A program made the position numbers and the translations under genes. From Gallibacterium genomosp. 3 (GTDB lineage Bacteria > Pseudomonadota > Gammaproteobacteria > Enterobacterales > Pasteurellaceae), in contig NZ_JTJR01000035.1 of the NCBI RefSeq assembly GCF_001678475.1, positions 108,729 to 172,728 on the forward strand: a stretch of DNA of 64,000 bases, given 5' to 3'. The notes beneath the pieces were generated by a model that was not told the origin of the DNA, made no database searches, and saw nothing but the letters and a program-made list of their open reading frames with translations. Below, in pieces: positions 20,074-30,824 of the stretch (positions within the stretch are counted from its first letter, which is position 1; the number at the start of each line of letters is the position of its first letter).

Positions 20074-20559
20074 TTAATGAGAAAGTTGCTTAGCATTTTC
20101 GAAAATGTCACGAACTAAATAAATCAGCATAAATAATCCACTAATAGGAATAGCCAAATACACAACCCCCATTTGGATACCTATTACAGGAGATATTTGC
20201 CCATGTGCAATTGTGTCCTGAACTAATCTCATCCCGCCATAACACATAATAGAAAGAGTAAAAAATAACCCAATAATATTGATGCATAAATTTAGTAAGT
20301 TTTGTTTACTAGGAGATGTTTCTAATTTTGTAGCCAATAAATCTATAGCTAGATGTTTTTTCTGTCCTAAAGCATATGCAGCACCAATTAATCCGACCCA
20401 AATAAATAAAAATCTAGCTAACTCATCTGTATAAGTACTCGGTGTATTTAATACATATCTAGAACATACTTGCCATACAACACATAGCACTAAAATAGAA
20501 CAGAGTACAACACACATACTTGAAAGAATCTTATTTATGATCTTAATAAATCCACTCAT
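20074..20559 (-). CDS. TRAP transporter small permease (DctQ-type)
   Basis: Small membrane subunit (161 residues, four hydrophobic helices) of the same TRAP transporter. The ATG at 20559 (MSGFIKIINKILSSMCVV) follows a good GGGAGAAG binding site; the upstream TTG at 20595 lies inside the first operator palindrome and is rejected. DctQ landmarks include YTDELARFLFIWVGLIGAAYALGQKKHLAID, seen around residues 45-75. It is the first gene of the leftward operon. Confidence 0.92.
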   Translation of the reverse strand: MSGFIKIINKILSSMCVVLCSILVLCVVWQVCSRYVLNTPSTYTDELARFLFIWVGLIGAAYALGQKKHLAIDLLATKLETSPSKQNLLNLCINIIGLFFTLSIMCYGGMRLVQDTIAHGQISPVIGIQMGVVYLAIPISGLFMLIYLVRDIFENAKQLSH

Positions 20560-20580
20560 TTTTCTTCTCCCTTTTGTTTT

Positions 20581-20598
20581 AAATTGGTATTCCAATTT
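20581..20598. promoter_or_regulatory. UxuR-like operator O1
   Basis: AAATTGGTATTCCAATTT differs from the established UxuR/ExuR consensus AAATTGGTATACCAATTT at a single base. It is 21 nt before the TRAP small permease start, in the position of a repressor site for the leftward operon. Confidence 0.85.
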
Positions 20599-20639
20599 TG
20601 ATTAAAATAAACCAAATATCAATAAAATTATCTTTATTT

Positions 20640-20660
20640 TGTGATTTGGATCACCAATTT
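20640..20660. promoter_or_regulatory. CRP-like site overlapping UxuR-like operator O2
   Basis: TGTGATTTGGATCACC (20640-20655) fits the CRP pattern TGTGA-N6-TCACA with one mismatch. The right half continues into CCAATTT, giving a weaker UxuR-like palindrome at 20643-20660 (13 of 18 positions). Overlap would let UxuR displace CRP; this is inference. Confidence 0.65.
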
Positions 20661-20664
20661 AAAA

Positions 20665-20682
20665 AAATTGGATTGCCAATCA
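20665..20682. promoter_or_regulatory. UxuR-like operator O3
   Basis: AAATTGGATTGCCAATCA keeps the ATTGG/CCAAT half-sites of the UxuR consensus with the correct spacing and lies 22 nt from O2 start to start, about two helical turns. Confidence 0.65.
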
Positions 20683-20707
20683 TCGAAAAACGCCTATATT
20701 TAAACCA

Positions 20708-20726
20708 ACAATATATTTTATATTGT
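20708..20726. repeat. AT-rich inverted repeat in the divergent uronate control region
   Basis: ACAATATA at 20708-20715 is exactly complementary to TATATTGT at 20719-20726 with a 3-nt spacer. It may include the -10 region of one of the divergent promoters or bind another regulator. Nothing more can be said from sequence. Confidence 0.4.
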
Positions 20727-20736
20727 CGTTAAAGCA

Positions 20737-20754
20737 AAATTGATATACCAATTT
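20737..20754. promoter_or_regulatory. UxuR-like operator O4
   Basis: AAATTGATATACCAATTT matches the UxuR/ExuR consensus at 17 of 18 positions. It is 44 nt before the TRAP binding-protein start and is the likely repressor site for the rightward transcript. Confidence 0.85.
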
Positions 20755-20798
20755 TAAATGTTAACAATGATACTACTATTACCAGCAGGAGATCTTTT

Positions 20799-21782
20799 AT
20801 GAAAAAGACTATTATTTCTGTAGCGTTAACCTCTTTACTCTCCATGGGGATTGCTTTATCAGCGCAAGCTAAAACAGTCCTTAAACTCAGTCATAACAAT
20901 GACAAAACTCACCCAGTACATATTTCTATGCAACATATGGCTGATGAAGTAAAAAAATTAACTAATGGTGAAGTAATAATTCGAATTTATCCAAATAGCC
21001 AATTAGGAACACAGCGTGAATCAATGGAACTATTACAATCAGGCTCTTTGGATATGGCAAAATCAAATGCTAGTGAAATGGAAGCTTTTGAACCATCTTA
21101 TGGCGCTTTTAACTTACCTTATTTATTTAAAGATAGAGAGCATTATTATCGTTCCTTAAGTGATCCTGAAGTAGGACAAAAAATTCTTGGTTCATCAAAA
21201 GATAAAGGTTTTATCGGATTAACCTATTATGATGGTGGTGCTAGAAGCTTTTATGCAAGTAAACCAATTAAATCTCCAGCTGATCTGAAAGGTATGAAAA
21301 TCCGTGTACAACCAAGTCCTTCTGCTGTAGAAATGATGAAATTAATGGGAGCTTCCCCTACACCTTTAGCTTATGGGGAACTTTATACAGCATTACAACA
21401 AAAAGTTGTTGATGGCGCAGAGAATAATGAAACCGCATTAACTCTTGCCCGTCATGGTGAAGTGGCTAAATATTTTAGTGAAGATCAACACACTATGATC
21501 CCAGATGTTTTATTAATTAGTGTGAAATCATGGAATAAATTGACTCCTAAACAACAAGCTACACTAAAAAAAGCTGCTGATGATTCTATGCTATTCCATA
21601 AAGATCTTTGGACTAAGATGATTGCTGAAGAAGTTGAGAAAGCAAAAACACAATTAAATGTACAATTTATACAAGTTGATAAACAACCTTTTGTTGATGC
21701 AGTAAAAAGTATGCATGATACAGCAAAACAGAACCCTATTCTAAAACCATATATTGAAAGAATCGTAGAGTTAGGAAAATAA
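20799..21782 (+). CDS. TRAP transporter periplasmic binding protein (DctP-type)
   Basis: Periplasmic substrate-binding subunit (327 residues) for the TRAP permease encoded divergently at 18756-20559. A clear signal peptide (MKKTIISVALTSLLSMGIALSAQA) ends before KTVLKLSHNN. The conserved segment LKGMKIRVQPSPSAVEMMK holds the arginine that binds the substrate carboxylate in this family. It follows AGGAG at 20788-20792. Its position with the uxu genes suggests a uronate ligand. A hairpin separates it from the next gene, probably lowering downstream expression. Confidence 0.93.
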   Translation: MKKTIISVALTSLLSMGIALSAQAKTVLKLSHNNDKTHPVHISMQHMADEVKKLTNGEVIIRIYPNSQLGTQRESMELLQSGSLDMAKSNASEMEAFEPSYGAFNLPYLFKDREHYYRSLSDPEVGQKILGSSKDKGFIGLTYYDGGARSFYASKPIKSPADLKGMKIRVQPSPSAVEMMKLMGASPTPLAYGELYTALQQKVVDGAENNETALTLARHGEVAKYFSEDQHTMIPDVLLISVKSWNKLTPKQQATLKKAADDSMLFHKDLWTKMIAEEVEKAKTQLNVQFIQVDKQPFVDAVKSMHDTAKQNPILKPYIERIVELGK

Positions 21783-21803
21783 ATCCTATTATTTAAATCA
21801 CTT

Positions 21804-21837
21804 AACGGCATTTTCTTACAATGCCGTTTATTTTCTT
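21804..21837 (+). terminator. Attenuating hairpin after the TRAP binding protein
   Basis: AACGGCAT at 21804-21811 pairs with ATGCCGTT at 21821-21828 across a 9-nt loop, followed by TATTTTCTT. It probably ends part of the transcription after the binding-protein gene while some continues into the SDR gene. Confidence 0.65.
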
Positions 21838-21858
21838 AAATAAAATAAGGAGTTAAGA

Positions 21859-22704
21859 ATGAATATAGCTCAAAATCATAATTTAAAGGACAAACTTATA
21901 GTTATTTCAGGTGCTGGTGGTGTTCTCTGCGCTTTCCTTGCTAAAGAACTTGCAAAGACTCAAGCTAAAATTGCATTACTCGATATTAATTATGATGCCG
22001 CTAATCAAGTAGCAAATGAAATTAATCAAGCTGGAGGAATAGCAAAAGCTTATAAAACAAATGTACTAGAATTGGAAAGTATTCAACAAACTCGAGATAA
22101 AATCTACGAAGAACTTGGTACCTGCGATATCTTAATCAATGGTGCTGGTGGTAATAATCCAAAAGCCACAACAGACAATGAATTTCATCTATTAAATCTT
22201 CCAGAAAATACAAAAACATTCTTTAGCTTAGACAAATCTGGTATTGAATTTGTATTTAATCTTAATTACTTAGGAACATTATTGCCAACACAGATCTTTG
22301 CTAAAGATATGATAGGAAAAGAAGGAGCCAATATTATTAATATTTCTAGTATGAATGCGTTCACTCCTCTCACTAAGATCCCCGCCTATTCTGGTGCAAA
22401 AGCAGCAATTAGTAATTTTACTCAATGGTTAGCTGTTTATTTTTCTAAAGTTGGTATTCGTTGTAATGCCATTGCTCCAGGCTTCCTTGTAAGTAATCAA
22501 AATAGGGCCTTACTATTTGATAATGATGGTAATCCAACTCCTCGTGCAAATAAAATTTTAACTAATACCCCAATGGCACGATTTGGTGAACCTGAAGAAC
22601 TTTTAGGAACATTACTTTTTTTAATTGATAGTCAATATTCTAGTTTCGTGAACGGTGTGATTATTCCTGTTGACGGTGGCTTTTCTGCATATAGTGGGGT
22701 GTAA
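21859..22704 (+). CDS. SDR oxidoreductase, probable D-mannonate oxidoreductase (fructuronate reductase)
   Basis: Short-chain dehydrogenase (281 residues). The cofactor loop is an unusual [21 protein letters not shown], the catalytic serine region INISSMNAF and the [17 protein letters not shown] motif are intact. It is 2 nt upstream of uxaC in the uronate regulon. E. coli uses an unrelated long-chain enzyme, UxuB, for fructuronate reduction. Haemophilus and Bacillus uronate clusters carry an SDR at this step, so this gene probably replaces uxuB. The substrate is inferred from context. Confidence 0.82.
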   Translation: MNIAQNHNLKDKLIVISGAGGVLCAFLAKELAKTQAKIALLDINYDAANQVANEINQAGGIAKAYKTNVLELESIQQTRDKIYEELGTCDILINGAGGNNPKATTDNEFHLLNLPENTKTFFSLDKSGIEFVFNLNYLGTLLPTQIFAKDMIGKEGANIINISSMNAFTPLTKIPAYSGAKAAISNFTQWLAVYFSKVGIRCNAIAPGFLVSNQNRALLFDNDGNPTPRANKILTNTPMARFGEPEELLGTLLFLIDSQYSSFVNGVIIPVDGGFSAYSGV

Positions 22705-22706
22705 TA

Positions 22707-24110
22707 ATGAAACCGTTTATGGATGAAGATTTTTTACTATCCACTAAAACTGCAACTCTGTTATATCATCAATATGCCGCATCCCAGCCTATTTTTGATT
22801 ATCACTGTCATTTAAGTCCTAAAGATATTGCTGAGAATCGGCAATTTAATGATCTAACGGAAATATGGTTAACTGGAGATCATTACAAATGGCGAGCAAT
22901 GAGAACAGCCGGTATTCACGAAGACTTGATTACAGGTACAGCTAGCAATTATCAGAAATATCTCGCCTGGGCAAAAACAGTTCCTCTTTGTATCGGCAAT
23001 CCAATCTATCACTGGACACATCTAGAATTACGTCGTCCTTTTGGTATAACAAATACACTATTTAACCCAGATTCTGCTGAGAAAATTTGGTATCAATGTA
23101 ATGAATTATTACAACAACCTGAATTTTCTACACAAGGCATCTTGCAGCAAATGAATGTCAAACTTATAGGCACTACTGATGATCCTATCGATTCTCTTGA
23201 ATATCATCAGCAAATTGCCAAAGATTCTACATTCAAAATTCAAGTTGTTCCAAGCTGGCGACCTGACAAAGTATTTAAGATAGATTTGTCTGGGTTCATA
23301 GATTATATTTCTCATTTGTCTGAGGTAAGTAACGTAGATATTCATTCTTTTTCTACTTTGAAACTAGCACTAATAAAACGTTTAGATCATTTTGATAAAC
23401 ATGGGTGCAAATCTGCTGATCATGGTATTGAAATTGTTCGTTTTGCTCCTATCCCAGACGAAAAAACATTAGACAATATCTTACAAAATCGCTTGCAAGG
23501 CAAAGATTTGTCTGACTTACAAATAGCACAATTCACTACAGCAATTCTAGTATGGTTAGCACAGCAATACTCAGAACGTAACTGGGTTATGCAAATGCAT
23601 ATTGGTGCTTTACGTAATAACAATACTCGAATGTTTAATATATTGGGTCCAGATAGTGGCTTTGATTCTATTGCAGATCGTTGTTATGCTGAGCCTTTAG
23701 CAAAATTATTAGATCTTATAGATCAAACAAATCAATTACCAAAAACAATCCTCTATTGTCTAAACCCTAGAGATAATGAAATGATTGCCAGTATGATAGG
23801 TAATTTCCAAACTGGAGGAATCCCTGGAAAAATCCAATTTGGTTCAGGTTGGTGGTTTAGCGATCAAAAAGATGGTATGGAACGTCAATTACAACAGCTA
23901 TCTCAATTAGGTTTATTAAGTCAATTTATTGGTATGTTAACCGATTCTCGTAGTTTTCTATCTTATACTCGTCATGAATATTTTAGACGGATTCTATGTG
24001 AAATGATTGGTAAATGGGTAGAAAATGGTGAAGTTCCAAATGATATTGATTTACTAGGAAATATGATAAAAAATATTTGCTTTAACAATGCTCAAAACTA
24101 CTTTAAATAA
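22707..24110 (+). CDS. uxaC: Glucuronate isomerase UxaC
   Basis: Uronate isomerase (467 residues) that converts D-glucuronate to D-fructuronate (and galacturonate to tagaturonate), the first step of the pathway. Family features are [25 protein letters not shown], the metal-binding [30 protein letters not shown], and [14 protein letters not shown]. It is coupled to the SDR gene, with only 2 nt between them, and is followed by a strong terminator. Confidence 0.96.
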   Translation: MKPFMDEDFLLSTKTATLLYHQYAASQPIFDYHCHLSPKDIAENRQFNDLTEIWLTGDHYKWRAMRTAGIHEDLITGTASNYQKYLAWAKTVPLCIGNPIYHWTHLELRRPFGITNTLFNPDSAEKIWYQCNELLQQPEFSTQGILQQMNVKLIGTTDDPIDSLEYHQQIAKDSTFKIQVVPSWRPDKVFKIDLSGFIDYISHLSEVSNVDIHSFSTLKLALIKRLDHFDKHGCKSADHGIEIVRFAPIPDEKTLDNILQNRLQGKDLSDLQIAQFTTAILVWLAQQYSERNWVMQMHIGALRNNNTRMFNILGPDSGFDSIADRCYAEPLAKLLDLIDQTNQLPKTILYCLNPRDNEMIASMIGNFQTGGIPGKIQFGSGWWFSDQKDGMERQLQQLSQLGLLSQFIGMLTDSRSFLSYTRHEYFRRILCEMIGKWVENGEVPNDIDLLGNMIKNICFNNAQNYFK

Positions 24111-24126
24111 TGCTTTTTTAAAAACA

Positions 24127-24157
24127 AAAAAACCGCCAACAAAGGCGGTTTTTTATT
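24127..24157. terminator. Bidirectional terminator between uxaC and gapA
   Basis: A-run, ACCGCC stem, 6-nt loop, GGCGGT and T-run. The symmetric A/T flanks mean it can end both uxaC (plus) and gapA (minus), whose stops lie on either side. Confidence 0.93.
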
Positions 24158-24179
24158 GGATTACAGATTAATCACTCAA

Positions 24180-25211
<1,032 letters not shown>

Positions 25212-25340
25212 CTAATTAAGCCACGTTTTATCCTATTTAAAATAGAACTTTCCATGACATAACTGTGGCGAATTATAGCATAAACTTCTTTTTTACGAAA
25301 ATCCGCCATCTTGCAGTCGCAAGATAACAGATAACTTTTT

Positions 25341-25356
25341 TGTGATCTACATCAAA
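25341..25356. promoter_or_regulatory. CRP-like site upstream of gapA
   Basis: TGTGATCTACATCAAA closely follows the ideal CRP sequence TGTGATCTAGATCACA, and T-rich flanks extend the match. It lies between the fadR stop and the gapA 5' region, so gapA control is the natural reading, though the distance of about 165 bp implies a long leader. Confidence 0.6.
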
Positions 25357-25358
25357 TT

Positions 25359-26081
25359 TTATTGATTAAAGTTTTCTGGTAAATGTTGCTGCATAGATGA
25401 CCAGATAAGACCGCTTTCAATACCATATTGGCGAATACAAGGTCTGACCTGATCTATCTCTCCAGATTGACAAATACTTTGTAATTGATGATAAAACTTT
25501 AGTGCTAGCTCTCTACTTAAAGCATTTGAAAAGTAGAAGTGTCCTACCCGCTCATATAAACTTTTTAGGCTATTTAAAATCAAGCCATACACGGGATTTT
25601 TAGAGGCAAAAGCAAGTTTACGGAAAAGTTCATAATCAAAAGAAGTATAATCTTCCGCGGTATCTTTGAGTCTAGCTAATGGTTCAAAAACAGCTAATGA
25701 CTCCTCTTTTGCAATACGAAACGCTTTACTAATATAAATACCAGAGATATTTGTTCTTGCCGATAAAATATTGGCAATAATAGTAGGTACTCTTGTCCCA
25801 TCTAATTTAATCAGCGCTTCTAAAATATTAAGCCCCGATGTTTCCCAAATATTATTAACACGTGTTGGTTTACCGTGCTGAATACTTAACCAACCATCAC
25901 GAGCTAAGCGCTGTAATACTTCTCGCAAAGTAGTCCGTGTTACCCCAATTTTATCGGCTAATTCTCTTTCTGCGGGGAGATCACTTCCCGGTGGAAAATG
26001 ATTATTCCAAATACTTCTGATTATGTATTCTTCTGCTAATCCTGCAGGGCTATGTGCTTTGATGACATCATTATTTGCCAT
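25359..26081 (-). CDS. fadR: Fatty acid metabolism regulator FadR
   Basis: GntR-family acyl-CoA-responsive regulator (240 residues) that controls fatty acid synthesis and breakdown genes. The DNA-binding part shows [20 protein letters not shown] and [20 protein letters not shown], followed by the FadR-specific HGKPTRVNN wing; the acyl-CoA-binding C-terminal domain has the usual length. It is divergent from nhaB, the same pairing as in E. coli, which supports FadR over other GntR proteins. Confidence 0.95.
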   Translation of the reverse strand: MANNDVIKAHSPAGLAEEYIIRSIWNNHFPPGSDLPAERELADKIGVTRTTLREVLQRLARDGWLSIQHGKPTRVNNIWETSGLNILEALIKLDGTRVPTIIANILSARTNISGIYISKAFRIAKEESLAVFEPLARLKDTAEDYTSFDYELFRKLAFASKNPVYGLILNSLKSLYERVGHFYFSNALSRELALKFYHQLQSICQSGEIDQVRPCIRQYGIESGLIWSSMQQHLPENFNQ

Positions 26082-26373
26082 TATCGTACCTTGTTCCTAA
26101 TTACACTCTAACAGATCATACATAACACCTTTTCTACTGATTTTCATTAATCAAAAAAGGTTACATACTTTCTTAATAACTAATATTTTGTGCATTTCGC
26201 ATTAAAAAATGCACTGAATAAGCGAAAAAGACGAAAATCTTTGATCATCCACAAATAAATCGAATATCGAATGAATAAATCTGCAAGATTGTATTACAAT
26301 CGAGCCAGTTGTAAATTAAAAAAACACAACATCACTAATAAATAATGTTCTAAAAGTCTATGGAGATGACGCT

Positions 26374-27930
26374 ATGACCTATTTGCAAGCAAGTATGCAA
26401 AATTTTTTAGGGCAGAGTCCAAATTGGTATAAATTATTTATCATTGGCTGCTTAATCCTTAACCCTATCATTTTTTACATTAATCCCTTTCTAGCTGGTT
26501 GGCTTCTTGTTGCAGAATTTATTTTTACTCTTGCCATGGCGTTAAAGTGTTATCCCTTACAACCCGGTGGTTTGCTTGCATTAGAGTCTGTCATTATTGG
26601 TATGACAACGCCTGAACATATTAAGCATGAAATTATGGCGAATTTTGAAGTCATTATGTTGTTGATGTTTATGGTGGCAGGTATTTACTTTATGAAGCAA
26701 TTATTACTATTCCTGTTCACCAAACTTCTCCTCGCCATTCGTTCCAAAATTACCTTATCTTTAGCTTTTTGTATTAGTGCTGCATTCTTATCTGCATTCC
26801 TTGATGCACTTACTGTTGTTGCCGTTGTGATTAGTGTCTGTATGGGCTTTTATGGGGTTTATCATAAAATTGCATCAGGCAATAAATTTGATGATTCTAC
26901 GGATATTACCAATGACGATAAAATCACCAGTGCCAAAAAGACATTAGATGAATTTCGTGCTTTTTTACGTAGTTTAATGATGCACGCAGGTGTAGGTACT
27001 GCATTAGGTGGCGTAATGACTATGGTTGGCGAACCACAAAACTTAATTATTGCTGAACAAGCTGGATGGCATTTTGGTGAATTCTTCTTCCGTATGGCAC
27101 CTGTAACACTCCCTACCTTAATTTGTGGGCTTCTAACTTGCTTCATACTTGAAAAATTTAAACTCTTTGGCTATGGTGCACATTTACCTCGTCGTGTTTG
27201 GTTAGTGCTAGCAATTCTAGATCGCAGTCAAAGTGAAAAAATGAGTCGTAATGATCGAATCAAATTATTTGTACAAGCACTGATCGCTGTTTGGTTGATT
27301 ATTGGGTTAGCCTTCCATCTTGCTGCGGTTGGTTTAATTGGATTAACGATCATTATTTTATCAACTTCATTCTGTGGTATTACTGACGAACATACCATTG
27401 GTCGTGCCTTCCAAGAGTCTTTACCATTTACGGCTTTACTTGTTGTTTTCTTTACTGTGGTGGCAGTGATTATCGATCAGCACCTATTTGGCGGAATTAT
27501 CCAATTTGTATTAAGCGCTAGCGAAAGTTCACAATTAATCCTGTTCTATATCTTTAATGGTTTGTTGTCATCTATTTCAGATAACGTATTCGTTGGTACC
27601 GTTTATATTAATGAAGCAAAAGCAGCTTTAGAAGCAGGTAAAATTTCTTTAACTCAATTTGAAAATATTGCTGTTGCTATTAACACAGGTACTAACTTAC
27701 CATCTGTAGCAACGCCAAATGGGCAAGCAGCTTTCTTATTTTTGCTAACTTCATCATTTGCCCCATTAATTCGTTTATCTTATGGTAGAATGGTGCTCAT
27801 GGCGTTACCTTATACAATTGTGTTATCTGTTGTCGGTTTAATTGGCGTAGAGTTTTTCTTACCTGAACTTGCTGCACTCTTCACACAATGGGGATTAATT
27901 CCAACGCCACATATTCCACCAGTACATTAA
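26374..27930 (+). CDS. nhaB: Na+/H+ antiporter NhaB
   Basis: Inner-membrane sodium/proton antiporter (518 residues, about 12 helices) that expels Na+ and helps control pH. Family features include the N-terminal [22 protein letters not shown], the loop [27 protein letters not shown] and the C-terminal [23 protein letters not shown]. It has a good GGAGATGAC ribosome-binding site and is 13 nt upstream of dsbB, again as in E. coli. The 292-nt gap to fadR holds the divergent promoters; no operator is certain there. Confidence 0.96.
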   Translation: MTYLQASMQNFLGQSPNWYKLFIIGCLILNPIIFYINPFLAGWLLVAEFIFTLAMALKCYPLQPGGLLALESVIIGMTTPEHIKHEIMANFEVIMLLMFMVAGIYFMKQLLLFLFTKLLLAIRSKITLSLAFCISAAFLSAFLDALTVVAVVISVCMGFYGVYHKIASGNKFDDSTDITNDDKITSAKKTLDEFRAFLRSLMMHAGVGTALGGVMTMVGEPQNLIIAEQAGWHFGEFFFRMAPVTLPTLICGLLTCFILEKFKLFGYGAHLPRRVWLVLAILDRSQSEKMSRNDRIKLFVQALIAVWLIIGLAFHLAAVGLIGLTIIILSTSFCGITDEHTIGRAFQESLPFTALLVVFFTVVAVIIDQHLFGGIIQFVLSASESSQLILFYIFNGLLSSISDNVFVGTVYINEAKAALEAGKISLTQFENIAVAINTGTNLPSVATPNGQAAFLFLLTSSFAPLIRLSYGRMVLMALPYTIVLSVVGLIGVEFFLPELAALFTQWGLIPTPHIPPVH

Positions 27931-27943
27931 TAAAGGATAGGCG

Positions 27944-28486
27944 ATGCTTACTGTATTTAAATCTTGGTCTTTAACTCGAACAGCGTGGCTAATTATGGCG
28001 CTATCAGGATTAGCGCTGGAAAGTGCTGCGCTTTATTTTCAACATGGCTTAGGATTACATCCTTGCGTAATGTGTATTTATGAACGTGTAGCATTGCTTA
28101 CTATTATTTTTGGTGCACTCATTGGTGCCATTTATCCCTCATCACTATTCTTTCGTATTGCAGGTATTATTGTTGGTGCCTGGGGTGCAATCAAAGGCGT
28201 ATTACTTGCCCTAGAACACGTAGATTTACAACTTAATCCAGCGCCTTGGAAACAGTGTGAATTTCGTCCTGACTTTCCACAAACACTTCCACTTGATCAA
28301 TGGTTCCCACAAATTTTCCAAGCAAGTGGTTCTTGTAGTGATATCACTTGGCGTTTTCTTGGTTATACTATGCCGCAATGGTTAGTTGTTGTTTTCGGGA
28401 TTTATATCGTACTTTGGCTACTTATTGCATTAAGCCAATTTAAACGTGGTTATTCAACACGCCAAAGACGTTTATTTAAACATTAA
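27944..28486 (+). CDS. dsbB: Disulfide bond formation protein DsbB
   Basis: Inner-membrane quinone reductase (180 residues, four helices) that reoxidises DsbA and passes electrons to quinones. The two redox cysteine pairs are Cys41/Cys44 (HPCVMCIYERVA) and Cys105/Cys131 (WKQCEF and GSCSD). It is probably cotranscribed with nhaB and is followed by a terminator. Confidence 0.96.
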   Translation: MLTVFKSWSLTRTAWLIMALSGLALESAALYFQHGLGLHPCVMCIYERVALLTIIFGALIGAIYPSSLFFRIAGIIVGAWGAIKGVLLALEHVDLQLNPAPWKQCEFRPDFPQTLPLDQWFPQIFQASGSCSDITWRFLGYTMPQWLVVVFGIYIVLWLLIALSQFKRGYSTRQRRLFKH

Positions 28487-28500
28487 CGTTCAATGATCAA

Positions 28501-28539
28501 AAAGGATAAATTTAAGCCATAATTTATCCTTTCTTTTTA
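28501..28539 (+). terminator. Terminator after dsbB
   Basis: A 12-bp stem (28501-28512 with 28521-28532) with an 8-nt loop is followed by CTTTTT. It separates the nhaB-dsbB unit from arcB. Confidence 0.85.
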
Positions 28540-28562
28540 TCTATTTCTGCCAAGGATTAACT

Positions 28563-30818
28563 ATGCTTGATATTAGACATTCTGTGCAAAAATATATTGA
28601 TTGGGTTATTCGTCTAGGGAGATTACGTTTTTCTCTGCTTGGCATTGCTGTGCTTGCCGTTTTTGCACTCTGTGTACAAATTCTTCTCAGTATTTTTGTC
28701 ACTGGGCAGATCTATTGGATGGATATTATTCGTTCTATCAGTTTTGGTTTGATTTCCGCACCTTTCGTTATTTACTTTTTTAATGTTATCGTGGAAAAGC
28801 TCGAACGTTCTCGCCAACGTTTACACGAATCAAACCAAGAGCTCTCCGAAACACTAAAACTATTAGAAAAAGAGATTACAGAAAAAAACAAAGCTCAACT
28901 CGCTTTACAACAAAAAGCCGATTTTCTCCGTTCTTTTATCGATGCGTCTCCTGACCTTGTGTTTTCACGCTCTGAGAGTGGTAAATTTCTAGAATGTAAT
29001 CGTGCTATGGAATTACTCACTGGGAAAAGTGAAAGTGAGCTACAAGGATTAACCATTCAACAAACTTTCCCTGCTGATATTGCTAAATATATTCAAGGCA
29101 CAGATAAAGCTGTCTTAGAAAATAATATTGGTATGACTTATGAACAATGGTTTAAATATCCAAACGGTAAAGTCGCTTGTTTTGAAATCAGAAAAGTCCC
29201 TTATTATGATCAAATTAATCAACAACACTGTTTGCTAGGTTTTGGTCGGGATATTACTGAACACAAACGCTATCAAGAAACTATCGAAAAAGCGAGCCGT
29301 GATAAATCAACATTAATGACAACCATTAGTCACGAATTACGTACTCCATTAAATGGTATTATCGGGCTAAGCCGAATTCTTTTAGATAGCCAACTCAATG
29401 AAAAACAACGTAATTACTTACATACAATTAACGTTAGTGCCGTTTCACTTGGGCATATCTTCAGCGATATTATTGATTTAGAAAAATTAGATTCTCGCCG
29501 TATTCAGTTATATAAGAAAGAAACTGATGTTCTACGCTTATTAAGTGATATTGAGAACTTTGCCACCTTTATGGCAAATCAGAAAAATCTCTACTTTAAG
29601 TTGGAATATGATGACAACTTACCTAAGTTCTTAATGTTAGATTCTGCGCGAGTGTCACAAATTTTATGGAATCTGATTAATAATGCTGTGAAATTCACGA
29701 CAGTTGGTGGGTTAACTTTGCGTTTCTCTCGTCTTGATCAGCACACTTATAGTTTTGCATTAACCGATACAGGGGTAGGTATTCCGGCGAATGAGCAGAA
29801 AAAAATCTTCGCAATGTATTATCAAGTCCGTTCTGGCAATCAAAAAGCGCTTGGCAGTGGGATTGGTTTATCCATTTCAAAACGCATTGCTAAATTAATG
29901 AATGGAAACTTAACCGTAAGCAGTGCACCAAATAAAGGCTCGACATTTACCTTTACATTTAAGGCAGAAGAAGCTGTAAAACTACCGCCAATTGTCACTA
30001 TTCCTGAATTGCAACATCTTTCTATCTTATTAGTGGAAGATATTGAAATTAATGTGATTGTTGCACGATCTATCCTAGAAAAATTAGGTTATCACGTTGA
30101 TGTCGCTATGACAGGAAAAGACGCGATTAAGATGTGTGAAGAAAAACAATATGATCTTGTTCTACTCGATATTCATCTACCTGATATGACTGGCTTTGAA
30201 ATTGCCGAATACTTACATCAACAATATGAACAAGAAAAATATGATTACTTACCGCCATTAGTGGCGTTAACGGCTAATGTTGTATCGAATAAACAAGATT
30301 ATTTCAAACATGGTATGGATGATGTTTTACAAAAACCGCTTTCATTAGAGGCTCTTAATCAATGTCTATTACACTTGTTTAATTTACAACCTCAACCTAT
30401 TGCAGAGCCAACCTTTACTGAAACTGCGCTACCGACAAAAAGCAAGGATTCTGAAGTTTGGCAAAAATTAGATATCGTGATATTAAATGAATTAGCCAAT
30501 ATTCTCGGCAAAAAGACCATTCAAAATAACTTAAATTTATTCGCCTCTATGATGCCGAACTATCTACAAGAGTTATCTGCTCAATACCAAGCTTATTTAA
30601 CTGACCCTCAACATAAACAATCATTATGCGAAATTGCTCATAAAATGAAAGGAGCGGCATCTTCTGTTGGGTTAAAACAGTTGCAAGAAATCAGCAAGCA
30701 TATTCAAGATGGTAATGAAGCAGATTGGGAAGAACATTTAGCTGAACGGATTGAGTTGTTACAACAATGGCAACAGCATACAGATTGCTTACAACGTTGG
30801 CTAGATCAGAAGTATTAA
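28563..30818 (+). CDS. arcB: Hybrid sensor kinase ArcB
   Basis: Membrane sensor (751 residues) that phosphorylates ArcA when the quinone pool is reduced. Two membrane helices (about residues 22-78) are followed by a coiled-coil linker, a PAS domain (about 120-235), the kinase core with His257 (ISHELRTPLNG), a receiver domain with Asp536 (LVLLDIHLPDM) and an HPt domain with His693 (IAHKMKGAAS). Cys206 and Cys223 in the PAS region may match the redox-sensing linker cysteines of E. coli ArcB. As I recall, H. influenzae ArcB is shorter and lacks the PAS linker, so this full-length form is worth noting. Confidence 0.95.
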   Translation: MLDIRHSVQKYIDWVIRLGRLRFSLLGIAVLAVFALCVQILLSIFVTGQIYWMDIIRSISFGLISAPFVIYFFNVIVEKLERSRQRLHESNQELSETLKLLEKEITEKNKAQLALQQKADFLRSFIDASPDLVFSRSESGKFLECNRAMELLTGKSESELQGLTIQQTFPADIAKYIQGTDKAVLENNIGMTYEQWFKYPNGKVACFEIRKVPYYDQINQQHCLLGFGRDITEHKRYQETIEKASRDKSTLMTTISHELRTPLNGIIGLSRILLDSQLNEKQRNYLHTINVSAVSLGHIFSDIIDLEKLDSRRIQLYKKETDVLRLLSDIENFATFMANQKNLYFKLEYDDNLPKFLMLDSARVSQILWNLINNAVKFTTVGGLTLRFSRLDQHTYSFALTDTGVGIPANEQKKIFAMYYQVRSGNQKALGSGIGLSISKRIAKLMNGNLTVSSAPNKGSTFTFTFKAEEAVKLPPIVTIPELQHLSILLVEDIEINVIVARSILEKLGYHVDVAMTGKDAIKMCEEKQYDLVLLDIHLPDMTGFEIAEYLHQQYEQEKYDYLPPLVALTANVVSNKQDYFKHGMDDVLQKPLSLEALNQCLLHLFNLQPQPIAEPTFTETALPTKSKDSEVWQKLDIVILNELANILGKKTIQNNLNLFASMMPNYLQELSAQYQAYLTDPQHKQSLCEIAHKMKGAASSVGLKQLQEISKHIQDGNEADWEEHLAERIELLQQWQQHTDCLQRWLDQKY

Positions 30819-30824
30819 ATTGAT

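Noticed and set aside
20708..20726. AT-rich inverted repeat as a fifth UxuR operator
   Set aside because: It lacks the TTGG/CCAA half-sites that define the other four.
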